Counted from the stretch's first letter, positions 47,554 to 57,197 are shown. The stretch is 64,000 bases of DNA from Fervidobacterium changbaicum (GCF_004117075.1 NZ_CP026721.1:496001-560000); one strand, 5' to 3'. The notes: generated by a model not told the origin, from the sequence alone. Program-made: numbers and translations.

Positions 47554-47570
47554 TTGGAAATGATTTCCAA
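47554..47570. promoter_or_regulatory. perfect palindromic operator upstream of nanE
   Basis: TTGGAAATGATTTCCAA: 8-bp arms around a central G. A possible -10 TAAAAT (47574-47579) lies directly downstream, so bound protein would block the operon promoter. The RpiR-type regulator encoded at the operon end is the obvious candidate (inference). Confidence 0.6.
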
Positions 47571-47638
47571 TGATAAAATTTTTTTGGAGAATATTTCAAT
47601 TTTGTCTTCGCAATTGCTCAAACGAAAGGGTGGTGCAG

Positions 47639-48325
47639 TTGGAAAAAATACAACGTGGGATTATCTTGAGTGTTCAATTGGAACCTACAGATCCCATTAC
47701 GGACCCATGCTTTGTCCTAAGCATGGCGAAAATTGCTGAAAGCGTAGGAGCGGTAGCTATAAGAACCAATGGTAGGGAGCACGTCAAAATTTTGAAGGGA
47801 AAAATAAATATTCCCATTATAGGCTTGGTTAAGAACAGGGCGTATGAAGCATATATAACTCCAACTTTTGAGGACGTCAAAGAAGTAGTAAGCGCTGGTT
47901 GTGATGTAGTAGCTATAGATTGCACCCGTCGCAAGCGCCCTGTTCCTGTAGAAGATTTATTCAGCATGGTGAGAACTAGGTTTCCCCATGTAGAGATTAT
48001 AGCTGATATAGCAGATGAATTTGATGCAGAACGAGTTCTACCTTTAAAGCCGGACTATCTGGCAACAACCCTCAGCGGATATACGGACTATACAAAAAAC
48101 GTTAAACTGCCAAATATAGAGCTTGTAAAAAGGTTATCTTCGTTTTCTCCAGTTCCTGTAATTGCTGAAGGTGGTTATTCAAATGAAGAAGAGATTACAC
48201 AAGCACTTATTGCTGGTGCGTACGCAGTTGTTGTTGGAACAGCAATAACAAGACCATGGATAATGTTGTCCAAACTCGTCGAAACATTCAGGAGTACCAA
48301 TGGCTCGAGGAGTGAAAAGAGATGA
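47639..48325 (+). CDS. nanE: N-acylglucosamine-6-phosphate 2-epimerase (NanE-like)
   Basis: 228 aa from the TTG at 47639, 8 bp after AAAGGG; longer frames upstream cross the operator. TIM barrel with 'VQLEPTDPITDP', 'AVAIRTNGREHV', 'IIGLVKNRAYEAYITP', 'DVVAIDCTRRKRP', 'ATTLSGYTDYTK' and 'VIAEGGYSNEE', all typical of NanE. Converts ManNAc-6-phosphate to GlcNAc-6-phosphate. Operon partner of the ROK kinase (57226-58122). It overlaps the next gene by 4 bp. Confidence 0.9.
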   Translation: MEKIQRGIILSVQLEPTDPITDPCFVLSMAKIAESVGAVAIRTNGREHVKILKGKINIPIIGLVKNRAYEAYITPTFEDVKEVVSAGCDVVAIDCTRRKRPVPVEDLFSMVRTRFPHVEIIADIADEFDAERVLPLKPDYLATTLSGYTDYTKNVKLPNIELVKRLSSFSPVPVIAEGGYSNEEEITQALIAGAYAVVVGTAITRPWIMLSKLVETFRSTNGSRSEKR

Positions 48326-49623
48326 CACTTGAATATGATGTTACCGTGTTTGGTGCAGGCCTCGCAGGTGTAAGTGCAGCAGTAACGGCTCAGCGACTTG
48401 GGAAAAAGGTAATCTTAATCGAACAAAGCTCAGTCGTTGGTGGCAATGCAACTGCAGGACTTGTTAATCCATTCATGAGGTTCTGGCTTGATAACCAGTT
48501 GCTGTGTGGAGATTTCTTCGAAGAGTTAATTACAGATCTAAGAAAACGAGATGGAATAATCGAAAATTGTTTTGACTCTGAGGTACTGCGATTAGTATTG
48601 ATGGAAAAACTGCAAAGTGTGGATATCCTTTTCAGAGCGATACCTATATCGGTAAGAGACAGCAAGGATGAAAAGTCCGGACTAAAAAGAATTGAAAAAG
48701 TTGTGGTTAAAACAGCGTTAGGAAACGAGTATGAAATTCATTCTAAGCTTTTTGTTGATGCGACAGGTGATGGTAGTTTTTCTTACCTTGCAGGCTGTTC
48801 ATACGATTCTGGAGATGAGACAACACATGAAAACCAAGGGACAACTCTCATGTTCACATTAGCGAACGTAGACTTTGAGAAAGTACGTGAATATGTGAGA
48901 AGAGAGCCCGAAAACTTTTTCAAATGGGTTTCACCAAACTCGAAAGTTTTGTCCGTAGGAGGATACTTTAAGGAGGTGAGAAAAGCAAAGGAAGATGGAC
49001 TCAACTATCCGGTTGACTATTTCTTCTTCAACCAACTACCTGGAACTGGTAGAGTAACAGTTAACACGACTCACGTATGGGTCAAAACAACTGATGATTT
49101 TGAAATCTCGAAAGCACTAAAGGATCTTCACAAACAGGTTGAAACAGTGTACACATTTGCAAAAAGATATGTGCCCGGATTTGAAAACTGTTACGTTGAA
49201 AAGATAGCCACTTATCTTGGCGTCAGGGAGAGTCGCCGTATTCGGGGTTTATATACCTTCTCCGAAGACGATGTTATTAGAAAAAGCAGATTTGAGGATG
49301 GGGTTGTTAAAGCTGTTTATGGCATCGATGTTCACAAAAAGATTCAAACCAGCAACTCAAAAAACACCTCTGAAGTTCCCAGATACGAAGACTATTACGA
49401 GATACCATTAAGATCACTGATTTCCAAAGATTTCGTGAACCTGGGTATAGTTGGTCGAAATTTCTCGGGAACATTTTTAGGTCAATCCGCAGCTCGAATA
49501 ATGGCAACATGCACGGACATGGGTGAAGCAATCGGACGTGCGGCTGGTATGGTAAATACTAGTTTTCATGAAATTATAAGGTCAAGAATGCTAGACAATG
49601 AAAAAGGGAGGGGTTCGGAATGA
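48322..49623 (+). CDS. FAD-dependent oxidoreductase (FAD_oxidored type)
   Basis: 433 aa. N-terminal dinucleotide fold 'VTVFGAGLAGVSAAVTA' (about 8-24) and 'LIEQSSVVGGNATAG', then 'LFVDATGDGSFSYLAGC' and a C-terminal FAD-binding 'GQSAARIMATCTDMGEAIG'. This is the PF12831 type often found inside glycoside-use operons. The substrate is unknown; oxidation of a sugar hydroxyl before hydrolysis or epimerisation is one option. It lies between nanE and the binding-protein gene with 4-bp overlaps on both sides. Confidence 0.82.
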   Translation: MTLEYDVTVFGAGLAGVSAAVTAQRLGKKVILIEQSSVVGGNATAGLVNPFMRFWLDNQLLCGDFFEELITDLRKRDGIIENCFDSEVLRLVLMEKLQSVDILFRAIPISVRDSKDEKSGLKRIEKVVVKTALGNEYEIHSKLFVDATGDGSFSYLAGCSYDSGDETTHENQGTTLMFTLANVDFEKVREYVRREPENFFKWVSPNSKVLSVGGYFKEVRKAKEDGLNYPVDYFFFNQLPGTGRVTVNTTHVWVKTTDDFEISKALKDLHKQVETVYTFAKRYVPGFENCYVEKIATYLGVRESRRIRGLYTFSEDDVIRKSRFEDGVVKAVYGIDVHKKIQTSNSKNTSEVPRYEDYYEIPLRSLISKDFVNLGIVGRNFSGTFLGQSAARIMATCTDMGEAIGRAAGMVNTSFHEIIRSRMLDNEKGRGSE

Positions 49624-50867
49624 AAAAGGTATTTTTGGTGCTGTTGGTTCTTATCGCTGCAATTGGTTTTGCTAAAACTATCACGTTGGAATTCTGGACA
49701 CTTTCTTTAAGTCCAACGTTTGACGAATACTTAAAAGCGATGATTGCTGATTTTGAAAAAAACAATCCTGGTATTAAAATCAATTGGCTTGATATACCTT
49801 ATGCTTCAGCAGTTCAAAAGTTAACAGCGGCTATTGCGGCTGGGCAAGGTCCTGATGTTGTGAACTTGAACACAACTTGGGCTGTTGACTTTGCAATTCA
49901 AGGTGCAATATTGCCCATAGATAATTTAATTCCCCCAGTCACCATTAAACAATACTGGGAAAAGCTTTGGAACGCAACAGTAGTAAATGGTAAAGCTTAT
50001 GCGTTTCCGTGGTATGCATCCATCCCGATATTAATGTACAATAAAGACTTGTTCAAAAAGGCAGGGCTCGATCCAAATAAACCTCCAAAGACTTGGGATG
50101 AAGTTTTGGAGTATTCGAGAATTATAAGGGCTAAATTGGATATATACGGTTTCGAGCCAAATATAATCGCTATTGATGAACTTCTCTTGGAAGGTGTTCC
50201 TATAGTAACACCAGACGGCAAAAAGGCAGCTTTCAACACCCCAGAAGCGGTTGCCCGACTGGAATGGTTCCAAAAAGCATACAGAGAGAATTTGATGCCA
50301 AGGTCGCTTGGCGGTTATGGTGAAGGTAGAGAGTTCTATCAGCAAGGTAAGATAGTTATGTATCCAGCAGGGTTGACAATGCTAAAACACATAGAAGTTA
50401 ATAGTCCGAATATATTCAAGGTTACGGATGTGGCACCACACCCCGTTGGAAAAGCTGGGATAATAAAGGTCTCATTGATGAACCTTGTGATTCCCGTTAC
50501 TTGCAAATATCCAAAGGAAGCGGCAAAATTTGCTGCTCATGTAACTTCACCGAAATGGCAGATAGAGTTTAGTAAGTACGCTACAGTATTACCTTCAACC
50601 GTGCAAGGCTTGGAAACAAGTGAATATTTCAGACAAAGAGTTAAAGCAGGCGACCTTAACGCTAAAGCTATGTACATGGCAAGTCTTTCCATGAAAAATG
50701 CAGTAGATCTTAATGCTCCAAGTGTTATAGGTGTTCCAGCTAGTAAACTCCCAGATGTCAGAAAGGTTCTTCAGGACTATTGGATGAAGGCAATTAAAGG
50801 CGAACTTACAGCAAAAGAAGCGCTGAGCTTGGCCGAAAAAGAAGTCAATGCAATATTAGCAAAATAA
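49620..50867 (+). CDS. sugar ABC transporter substrate-binding protein (family 1)
   Basis: 415 aa with a signal peptide (about 1-18) and no lipobox. Family-1 fold: 'TLEFWTLSLSPTFDEYLKAM', 'AGQGPDVVNLN', 'YAFPWYASIPILMYNKDLF'. Ligand unknown; by its neighbours a mannose- or N-acetylmannosamine-containing oligosaccharide is plausible. Ribosome site GGGAGGGG inside the preceding gene. Followed by a strong hairpin before the permease genes. Confidence 0.9.
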   Translation: MKKVFLVLLVLIAAIGFAKTITLEFWTLSLSPTFDEYLKAMIADFEKNNPGIKINWLDIPYASAVQKLTAAIAAGQGPDVVNLNTTWAVDFAIQGAILPIDNLIPPVTIKQYWEKLWNATVVNGKAYAFPWYASIPILMYNKDLFKKAGLDPNKPPKTWDEVLEYSRIIRAKLDIYGFEPNIIAIDELLLEGVPIVTPDGKKAAFNTPEAVARLEWFQKAYRENLMPRSLGGYGEGREFYQQGKIVMYPAGLTMLKHIEVNSPNIFKVTDVAPHPVGKAGIIKVSLMNLVIPVTCKYPKEAAKFAAHVTSPKWQIEFSKYATVLPSTVQGLETSEYFRQRVKAGDLNAKAMYMASLSMKNAVDLNAPSVIGVPASKLPDVRKVLQDYWMKAIKGELTAKEALSLAEKEVNAILAK

Positions 50868-50890
50868 ACGCAATCTCATGGCAATTTAGT

Positions 50891-50914
50891 GTGGGGGGTG
50901 CCCCCCACATTTGC
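50891..50914 (+). terminator. binding-protein/permease intercistronic hairpin
   Basis: GTGGGGGG (50891-50898) pairs with CCCCCCAC (50901-50908). The T-run after it is short (ATTTGC), so partial termination or mRNA 3' protection is likely. Confidence 0.65.
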
Positions 50915-50937
50915 TAAGTTTATGTGGGGTGATAAAT

Positions 50938-51804
50938 TTGCGAGCAAGGAAGAGACAAACGATTATAATTGCTGTACTTTTTCTCTTCGTGCCTTTGACT
51001 CTTTTGTGTATATTTACCTATTATCCAATAATAAGAGGAATAATACTATCTTTTAGCGACTATAATATGTTTACTAAGAAGACAACCTGGGTAGGTTTGA
51101 GAAACTATAAAGAAATATTTCAAAACAAATACTTTTACGAAGCACTTCGAAATATCTTTAAATACCTGATCGTGGTTCCTCTTATACAGTTTACCGCAAT
51201 ACTTACAGCTGTACTTGTAAATCAAGACATTCCTGGAATCAAATTCTTTCGAACTCTTTTCTATGTTCCGGTGATAACTGGGTCAGTTATTGTTAGTATG
51301 ACTTGGCGCTGGATCTACAACGTTGATGGCTTATTAAACAGTTTTCTGCTGTCCACAGGTGTAATAAAAGAACCAATTATGTGGTTAACTGACGAACGGT
51401 TCGCACTCTATAGTGTTATGTTTGTAACGTTTTGGAGGGGTATTGGTTACTACATGGTCATTTACCTCGCAGGTCTTCAAAATATACCAAGTGAGCTGTA
51501 CGAAGCAGCAAGAATAGACGGAGCAAATGCTAGGCAGATTCTAGCAAGAATCACATTACCGCTTCTCAGACCTACCATGTTGTTCTGCTTCACGATTTCC
51601 AGCTTGGCTGCTCTTAAGGTATTTGAAGAAGTGTTCCTAATGACTCAAGGTGGTTCCGGAACAACAACGATGATGTATTTGATTTACGATTACGCTTTTG
51701 TCAGATTTAAATTTGGACTTTCGACCGCAACCTCCGTGGTTTTCGCAGGTATTCTAATAGTATTCACAGCTATCAATTTCAAATTCTTTGGACCAAAGAG
51801 GTGA
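50938..51804 (+). CDS. sugar ABC transporter permease (UgpA/MalF-like)
   Basis: 288 aa from the TTG at 50938, 6 bp after GGGGTGAT; an ATG-like start nine codons earlier would cover the ribosome site. Six membrane helices and the EAA loop 'SELYEAARIDGANARQILARI'. Pairs with the next permease. No ATPase gene is present in the operon. Confidence 0.92.
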   Translation: MRARKRQTIIIAVLFLFVPLTLLCIFTYYPIIRGIILSFSDYNMFTKKTTWVGLRNYKEIFQNKYFYEALRNIFKYLIVVPLIQFTAILTAVLVNQDIPGIKFFRTLFYVPVITGSVIVSMTWRWIYNVDGLLNSFLLSTGVIKEPIMWLTDERFALYSVMFVTFWRGIGYYMVIYLAGLQNIPSELYEAARIDGANARQILARITLPLLRPTMLFCFTISSLAALKVFEEVFLMTQGGSGTTTMMYLIYDYAFVRFKFGLSTATSVVFAGILIVFTAINFKFFGPKR

Positions 51805-51811
51805 TATAACC

Positions 51812-52639
51812 ATGACAATGAAAAAAATAATTAGAGTAATTCTTAGTTATATCATTCTGATAGCTTTAGGTATATTTTTCACCTTCCCATTCATTTGGGT
51901 ACTATCAACGTCATTTAAAGGTCCAGGTGAGAATCTGTTTACTTGGCCGCCAAAATTTATACCGCAAAATCCAACGTTAGAAAACTACGTAACCGTATTT
52001 CGGAAAGTTCCGATGATAAGATACTTTCTGAATACGATAATCATAACCTCCTTGGGTGTGATTTTTCAAGTCATTTTAGCAGCACTCGCTGCTTATCCCC
52101 TAGCACGACTTGAGTGGAAGGGGAAAGACCTTGTCTTTAAGTTCATCCTTCTTCCCCTTTTAATACCTATGGAAGGCGCTCTAATCGTTAACTTTATTAC
52201 TATATTGAAAATGGGGTTGTATGACAGGTACTTGGCCGTTGTTCTTCCAAGTGCTGTATCAATTTTTGGTATATTTCTAATGCGACAACATTATCTGTCA
52301 GTACCAGCAGAACTTGAGGATGCTGCAAGAATTGATGGGTGTAATGAATTCCAAGTCTTTTGGAAGATAACATTTCCATTAGTTAGACCAGCAACTGCTG
52401 CCCTTGCAATATTTGCTTTCACTGCATATTGGAACTCCCTGCTCTGGCCACTCATCGTTCTCAGAACACCTACGAAGTATCCTATCCAAGTAGGATTGTC
52501 TCAGCTGAGTAGTACGTTCGAACCCAACTTCAGAACTGCATCAGCTGCGATGGTCATTGCAATGATACCTATTTTAACATTCTTCTACCTTACTCAGAGA
52601 TACTTCATAGAAGGTTACAAGGGCGCAATAATTGAGTAA
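51812..52639 (+). CDS. sugar ABC transporter permease (UgpE/MalG-like)
   Basis: 275 aa from the ATG at 51812 behind GAGGTGAT. Six helices and the EAA loop 'AELEDAARIDGCNEFQVFWKI'. Unlike the 803-aa MalG of the mal operon it has ordinary length and no outer coiled coil. 7 bp after its partner. Confidence 0.92.
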   Translation: MTMKKIIRVILSYIILIALGIFFTFPFIWVLSTSFKGPGENLFTWPPKFIPQNPTLENYVTVFRKVPMIRYFLNTIIITSLGVIFQVILAALAAYPLARLEWKGKDLVFKFILLPLLIPMEGALIVNFITILKMGLYDRYLAVVLPSAVSIFGIFLMRQHYLSVPAELEDAARIDGCNEFQVFWKITFPLVRPATAALAIFAFTAYWNSLLWPLIVLRTPTKYPIQVGLSQLSSTFEPNFRTASAAMVIAMIPILTFFYLTQRYFIEGYKGAIIE

Positions 52640-52680
52640 TAAAACACCTAACTCAGTTAAGGTAGGGGGAGTGAACAGGT

Positions 52681-55584
52681 ATGAAGTGGGCTTATAAGGT
52701 ATTTGTATACTTGTTGCTTTGGTTAATTCCCGGGATAATTTTAGCTATTCCTTCTATCGGGATCCTCTACTCACCAACAACAGAAAGTTATTACACCAAA
52801 CCTACTTACGACAATATAATCCGTGGAGTGCTTAGTGTATTAGACTACGGTAAGCTCGAATACGAGGTCATCAATACAAGCAAAGTTACAAGTATACCAG
52901 ATAACATAAAGGTCCTTATAGACCCTTCAAATGGTGCCATTTCAGATAGCGAAATTAACCTTGTCGAATCTTACCTTATGAAAGGCGGAAAACTCATAGC
53001 CTGTTACGAAAGCGGTCTCAAAGATGCGCAGGCTAAAAACAGGAGTAACTTCGCATACTCAAAATTCTTAGGTGTTAAGTTCGTTTCTTGGGATAGCGGA
53101 AAGTACTTCGTCATGAAGCCTACGCAAACAGGGGTCTCTGTTTTTAAAACGGACAAGAATATACCTTTGTCGAGAGGCTTCACTTTTGTCATAGATCTGA
53201 CACAAAATGCAACACCTCTGGCTATTTGGTATACAAAAGATGGAAAGATTTCAAACGAAAAGTATCCGGCTGCTGCGGTTCTTTCACCTTTTGGTGTTTA
53301 TTTTGGCGAGAACATATTCCTTCAAACCTCGACCAACGATGAACTTAAATCTTTGGTACTCAATACCATCGGTCACTTACTTGAAGAACCTATATCAAAC
53401 GTTAATCCTGTGTTTTATCTTAAAGCCTCATTGGACGAAAAAATTGCGACATTTGAAACCAGGCTATTGGAAAGTAGAAAAAAGATTCCAAAAACGCAAC
53501 TATACAAGATGCAGGAAATGCTTTGGGAGATAAAAGATGCATCAAAAAAAGCATCTGATTTATCAGAGTTGAAAAAGCTCCAAAAGATGGTCGATTTGCT
53601 TGAGATACAACTCTTACCACAGTACAATGTCCAGTTAAGAGGTATCTGGTTTGATAGTTACGCAATCAGAGATTGTGAAACACCGGAAAAGTTGCGCAAA
53701 CAGATTCGAGAACTCCACGAGCTTGGATTCAACGCTATCTTTCCTGAAGTTATCTACAAAGGAATGACAATTTCTCCGAAGATTTCCAGATTTCCTCAAG
53801 ACCCAGCTTTTCAGGACTGGAAAGAAGACCCATTGCAGGTTATAGTTGACGAAGCCAAGAAACTAGGGATGGAGGTTCATGCGTGGTGTTGGATCTACGC
53901 TGTTGCGTCCGGAGGTATCAAAACTCCGTTCATGGATGCTCATCCAGAGTGGATTGAGAAGGACAAATATGGTAGTATCTTTTCAAAAAACAACACCGCA
54001 TGGTTATCGCATGCAAATCCAGAAGTAAGAGACTACCTTATTAACACTTTGCTGGAAGTGATACAAAAATACGACGTAGACGGTATAAATCTGGATTACA
54101 TACGGTACGATGGTGATGAATTTGGATACGACGAATTCGCTGTGAAAAGGTTTAAAGAAGAGACAGGAATAGATCCATTTACCATTGAGAAGTACAGTAA
54201 AGAAAGCGTTATATGGCAAATGTGGCGTGAGGAGAACGTAAATACATTTGTGAGAGAATTCTACAGTAAAGCTAAGAAAATTAAAAACAACTTAGTCATC
54301 AGTGCGGCAGTATACCCAACACTTAGTGGTGCTCGCATGGAGAAAAAACAAAACTGGGAATACTGGGTAAAGAGTGGATATTTAGATCTTCTCATCCCAA
54401 TGGATTACAGAAATTCGGCCGAAGATCTCAAGATACTCTTTGATATGCAGTCTGAGTATAAAAAAGATGTTTACCTTTGCCCTGGTTTGCAACTGATATC
54501 TTTGGACGAACCTAAGAAAGTCATCGATCAAATCGCCTTAACAAACAACTACTTCAAATCCGGATTTGTTCTGTTTTCTGTCTCTCACATAAAGAAATTT
54601 TCAAATGACTATGAGTATTTCAGAGTGGTTATGTCAAAGCACGCCGTAACCCCATTCAAAGGTATAGATGTACTACTTGATTCATTTGCTGATACTTTGA
54701 TGGATGATATTAGTATATTCACCGAAAACGACTCACTCAAAGAGGACATTAATTTCATCTTTTCAGAATTTGAAAAGATCAAGAAAAGCAGTAATTACGC
54801 CGACCTGGTCGACAAAATATCAAATGGCATCTTCACAATATCGGACAACGTAAAGGATCCAACTCTGGCTCTAAGCGCTATAGATTCCCTAAGCTGGATG
54901 CTCGAAATCACATACCCGGCTGCAAATAAATTAAAGCCAAAAAGTTCATTCTTTCCCCAAAAACCTAAAGAAATGGTAGTAGTGGAAAACATTGTTCCAA
55001 TACCGAAATTAGAAGTCAAACAAGGTAAAGCAACCCTTAGTAGAAATCTCGAAGAGTGGAAAGATGCTGAGACAAGCGGTCAATTCCTTATGTACGATAC
55101 CGGCCAGAGAGCGGATGTATCAAGTTATGCTAAGATCATGTACGATGATGAAAACCTGTACGTGCTTTTTGTTTGTAAAGAACCTGATTTTAGCTCAGTT
55201 AAAGTTGTTTCTGGTCCACGCGACACCCGCACTTACTTGGGGGATTCTGTAGAAGTGTTCATTCTCAAGGACGAAAGAACTAATTCCTACTACCACTTTG
55301 TCGTTGGTTTCGACGGTACCATCTATGACGAACTGGGATACGATAGTAAATGGAACGGTGATATTGTGGCAACAACTTGGAGAGAAATTGATGCGTGGTA
55401 TGTGGAAATAAAAATTAACATGAATTATTTGGGAATTTCTTTGAAAGATACTTCCGAACTAAAGGCAAACTTCTGCAGAAACCGCTGGAAAGGCAATATT
55501 CCCTTTTATTATACTTGGAGTGTTACTTATGGTTCATTCCACACACCTGAAAGATTTGGGAAACTTATATTTCAAAGAAAGTAA
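52681..55584 (+). CDS. secreted GHL10 glycoside hydrolase with C-terminal CBM9-like domain
   Basis: 967 aa. Signal peptide (about 4-23); an N-terminal amidotransferase-like/trimerisation-like domain (about 25-235, 'IKVLIDPSNGAISDSEI'); a linker helix; a GHL10 barrel (about 315-650) with 'LRGIWFDSYAIRD', 'GMEVHAWCWIYAV', 'VDGINLDYIRYDG' and 'DLLIPMDYRN'; a helical region; and a C-terminal CBM9-like domain (about 785-967, 'YDDENLYVLFVCKE', 'LGDSVEVFI'). It probably degrades the glycan outside the cell for the importer encoded upstream. The Asp residues of 'NLDYIRYDG' are candidate catalytic acids. Confidence 0.85.
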   Translation: MKWAYKVFVYLLLWLIPGIILAIPSIGILYSPTTESYYTKPTYDNIIRGVLSVLDYGKLEYEVINTSKVTSIPDNIKVLIDPSNGAISDSEINLVESYLMKGGKLIACYESGLKDAQAKNRSNFAYSKFLGVKFVSWDSGKYFVMKPTQTGVSVFKTDKNIPLSRGFTFVIDLTQNATPLAIWYTKDGKISNEKYPAAAVLSPFGVYFGENIFLQTSTNDELKSLVLNTIGHLLEEPISNVNPVFYLKASLDEKIATFETRLLESRKKIPKTQLYKMQEMLWEIKDASKKASDLSELKKLQKMVDLLEIQLLPQYNVQLRGIWFDSYAIRDCETPEKLRKQIRELHELGFNAIFPEVIYKGMTISPKISRFPQDPAFQDWKEDPLQVIVDEAKKLGMEVHAWCWIYAVASGGIKTPFMDAHPEWIEKDKYGSIFSKNNTAWLSHANPEVRDYLINTLLEVIQKYDVDGINLDYIRYDGDEFGYDEFAVKRFKEETGIDPFTIEKYSKESVIWQMWREENVNTFVREFYSKAKKIKNNLVISAAVYPTLSGARMEKKQNWEYWVKSGYLDLLIPMDYRNSAEDLKILFDMQSEYKKDVYLCPGLQLISLDEPKKVIDQIALTNNYFKSGFVLFSVSHIKKFSNDYEYFRVVMSKHAVTPFKGIDVLLDSFADTLMDDISIFTENDSLKEDINFIFSEFEKIKKSSNYADLVDKISNGIFTISDNVKDPTLALSAIDSLSWMLEITYPAANKLKPKSSFFPQKPKEMVVVENIVPIPKLEVKQGKATLSRNLEEWKDAETSGQFLMYDTGQRADVSSYAKIMYDDENLYVLFVCKEPDFSSVKVVSGPRDTRTYLGDSVEVFILKDERTNSYYHFVVGFDGTIYDELGYDSKWNGDIVATTWREIDAWYVEIKINMNYLGISLKDTSELKANFCRNRWKGNIPFYYTWSVTYGSFHTPERFGKLIFQRK

Positions 55585-55615
55585 TGACTCCAAAATCTTC
55601 ACTTAATAACTTTAG

Positions 55616-55694
55616 AAAGGAGGTGTTCGGTACACGTCCCAGTTTGTAAAACTTAAAACATAGACTAACGTGGGGGCCGTGTACTGCTCTATAA
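55616..55694 (+). promoter_or_regulatory. structured ribosome-site leader of the DUF4127 gene
   Basis: A strong Shine-Dalgarno AAAGGAGGTG (55616-55625) lies 69 bp before the start codon. Between them CGGTACACG (55628-55636) pairs with CGTGTACTG (55678-55686), including one G-U, and CCCA (55638-55641) with TGGG (55671-55674). Folding leaves about 12 nt between GGAGG and the ATG. Confidence 0.5.
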
Positions 55695-57197
55695 ATGAGA
55701 GTATTATTTCTTCCACTAGATGAAAGATTTTGCACTAAAGACTACTTCATTCACCTTTGCTCGTCTGTTGGTATAGATGTAATTTTTCCCGAGCATTTTG
55801 GGTTAAAAAAAACACCGGCAGACGTTGAATATTTAGCTAACTGGTTGGTACAAAACTCTCTTGGTTGCGATTTTGCAGTGCTATCTTTGGATATGCTCTT
55901 GCATGGCGGACTGGTCCCATCGAGGTTGGATTATACCCAAGAAGAGACATTAATTAAACGCTTGAATGTTCTGTCACTTGTGAAAAAACAAAACAGCAAT
56001 CTAAAAATATACGCAACGAAGACTGTTACAAGAATACCTACGTACAACTCTATGGAAGAAGAACCAGACTACTGGGTTTACTTTGGTAAAGCTCTATATG
56101 AGTATTCCACAAGCCTTGCCAGTGGGCATAATATTAAAGAGCACAATATTCCTCAGTGGATAATTCAGGACTTTTTGTGGAGACGAAGGAGGAACTTACA
56201 GACCACCAAGGAAGCTATCAACCTTGTGAAAGCAGGTGTTATAGACTTCTTAAGCATAATGCTTGATGACAACTCCGAAGGTAGTCTTGTCTACAAAGAA
56301 GCGTGTGAACTCGAACAGCTGGTTGCACAATTGGGCTTAAACGAGAAGGTACAAATAAGAAACGGTGCAGACGAAGCTTCGTTAAGTCTAATTTCAAAAT
56401 GTCTCTGCGATCATTTCCGCCTTCAGCCAAGGTTTAAAGTCATCTATCGAAAGCCAGAATATGCTTATCTTGTGCCCCCGTATCATAGCGATGAACTGGA
56501 CACGTCTACCAAAAGCCACATTTTAGGAGCTGGTGGACATCCTGTCGACTTAGAATCTGAGTTTGATATTTTGCTTTACGTGAACAATTTTGAACCAGAC
56601 GAACCAAAAGAAGCACCTTTTCAGAATAAATCGATTCAGAATTTAAAACGCACTGAACACGCTGAATTAATAGAATGGATCGACCTTGCTTACGAACAAA
56701 ACAAGATAATAGCAATTGCAGATGTAAGATACGCGAATGGTTCGGATAATTCTTTAGTTGAAAGGATATTGGAAAAACCAATAAATTGGGAACTTACAAC
56801 TTACTACGGCTGGAACACAGCAGGTAACACGCTTGGCTCAACGTGTGCACATTCAGTATTGTTGTATCTCAGCAAAAAGGGTTTACTTCAAATAGACAGA
56901 GAGAAACTGGAGAAATATCAGTCAATACTTCTATTAGAACACTGGGGCTACCAAGCTAATGTCCGAAAGATGCTCTATGAGGAGCTCAGAAGACGTAACC
57001 AAGATATAAATTCATGTCTTTCAATGATTAAAGATGAAGAATGGGCTAAGAGGTTCGTCGAGAAAAATCTCGAAGTGTACATGGACAGAATAAACCAATC
57101 TTTAAAAAAGAACTGGAAATACTCAGTCTTTTTCCCATGGCACCGTCCTTTTGAAATAGGCATAGTGCTTATCGATACTAAGCAGGTGGTTGGTTAG
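55695..57197 (+). CDS. DUF4127 family protein
   Basis: 500 aa, no signal peptide. The N-terminal 'VLFLPLDERFCTKDY' and 'AVLSLDMLLHGGLVPSR' are the family signature; 'DDNSEGSLVYKEA', 'RNGADEASLSL', 'IADVRYANGSDNSL' and 'YYGWNTAGNTLG' are further conserved-looking acidic/polar motifs. The function of the family is unknown. The ATG at 55695 is preceded by an in-frame stop one codon earlier and has no nearby ribosome site (see the leader above). Its position between the glycosidase and the sugar kinase suggests an intracellular step on the imported sugar. Confidence 0.85.
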   Translation: MRVLFLPLDERFCTKDYFIHLCSSVGIDVIFPEHFGLKKTPADVEYLANWLVQNSLGCDFAVLSLDMLLHGGLVPSRLDYTQEETLIKRLNVLSLVKKQNSNLKIYATKTVTRIPTYNSMEEEPDYWVYFGKALYEYSTSLASGHNIKEHNIPQWIIQDFLWRRRRNLQTTKEAINLVKAGVIDFLSIMLDDNSEGSLVYKEACELEQLVAQLGLNEKVQIRNGADEASLSLISKCLCDHFRLQPRFKVIYRKPEYAYLVPPYHSDELDTSTKSHILGAGGHPVDLESEFDILLYVNNFEPDEPKEAPFQNKSIQNLKRTEHAELIEWIDLAYEQNKIIAIADVRYANGSDNSLVERILEKPINWELTTYYGWNTAGNTLGSTCAHSVLLYLSKKGLLQIDREKLEKYQSILLLEHWGYQANVRKMLYEELRRRNQDINSCLSMIKDEEWAKRFVEKNLEVYMDRINQSLKKNWKYSVFFPWHRPFEIGIVLIDTKQVVG

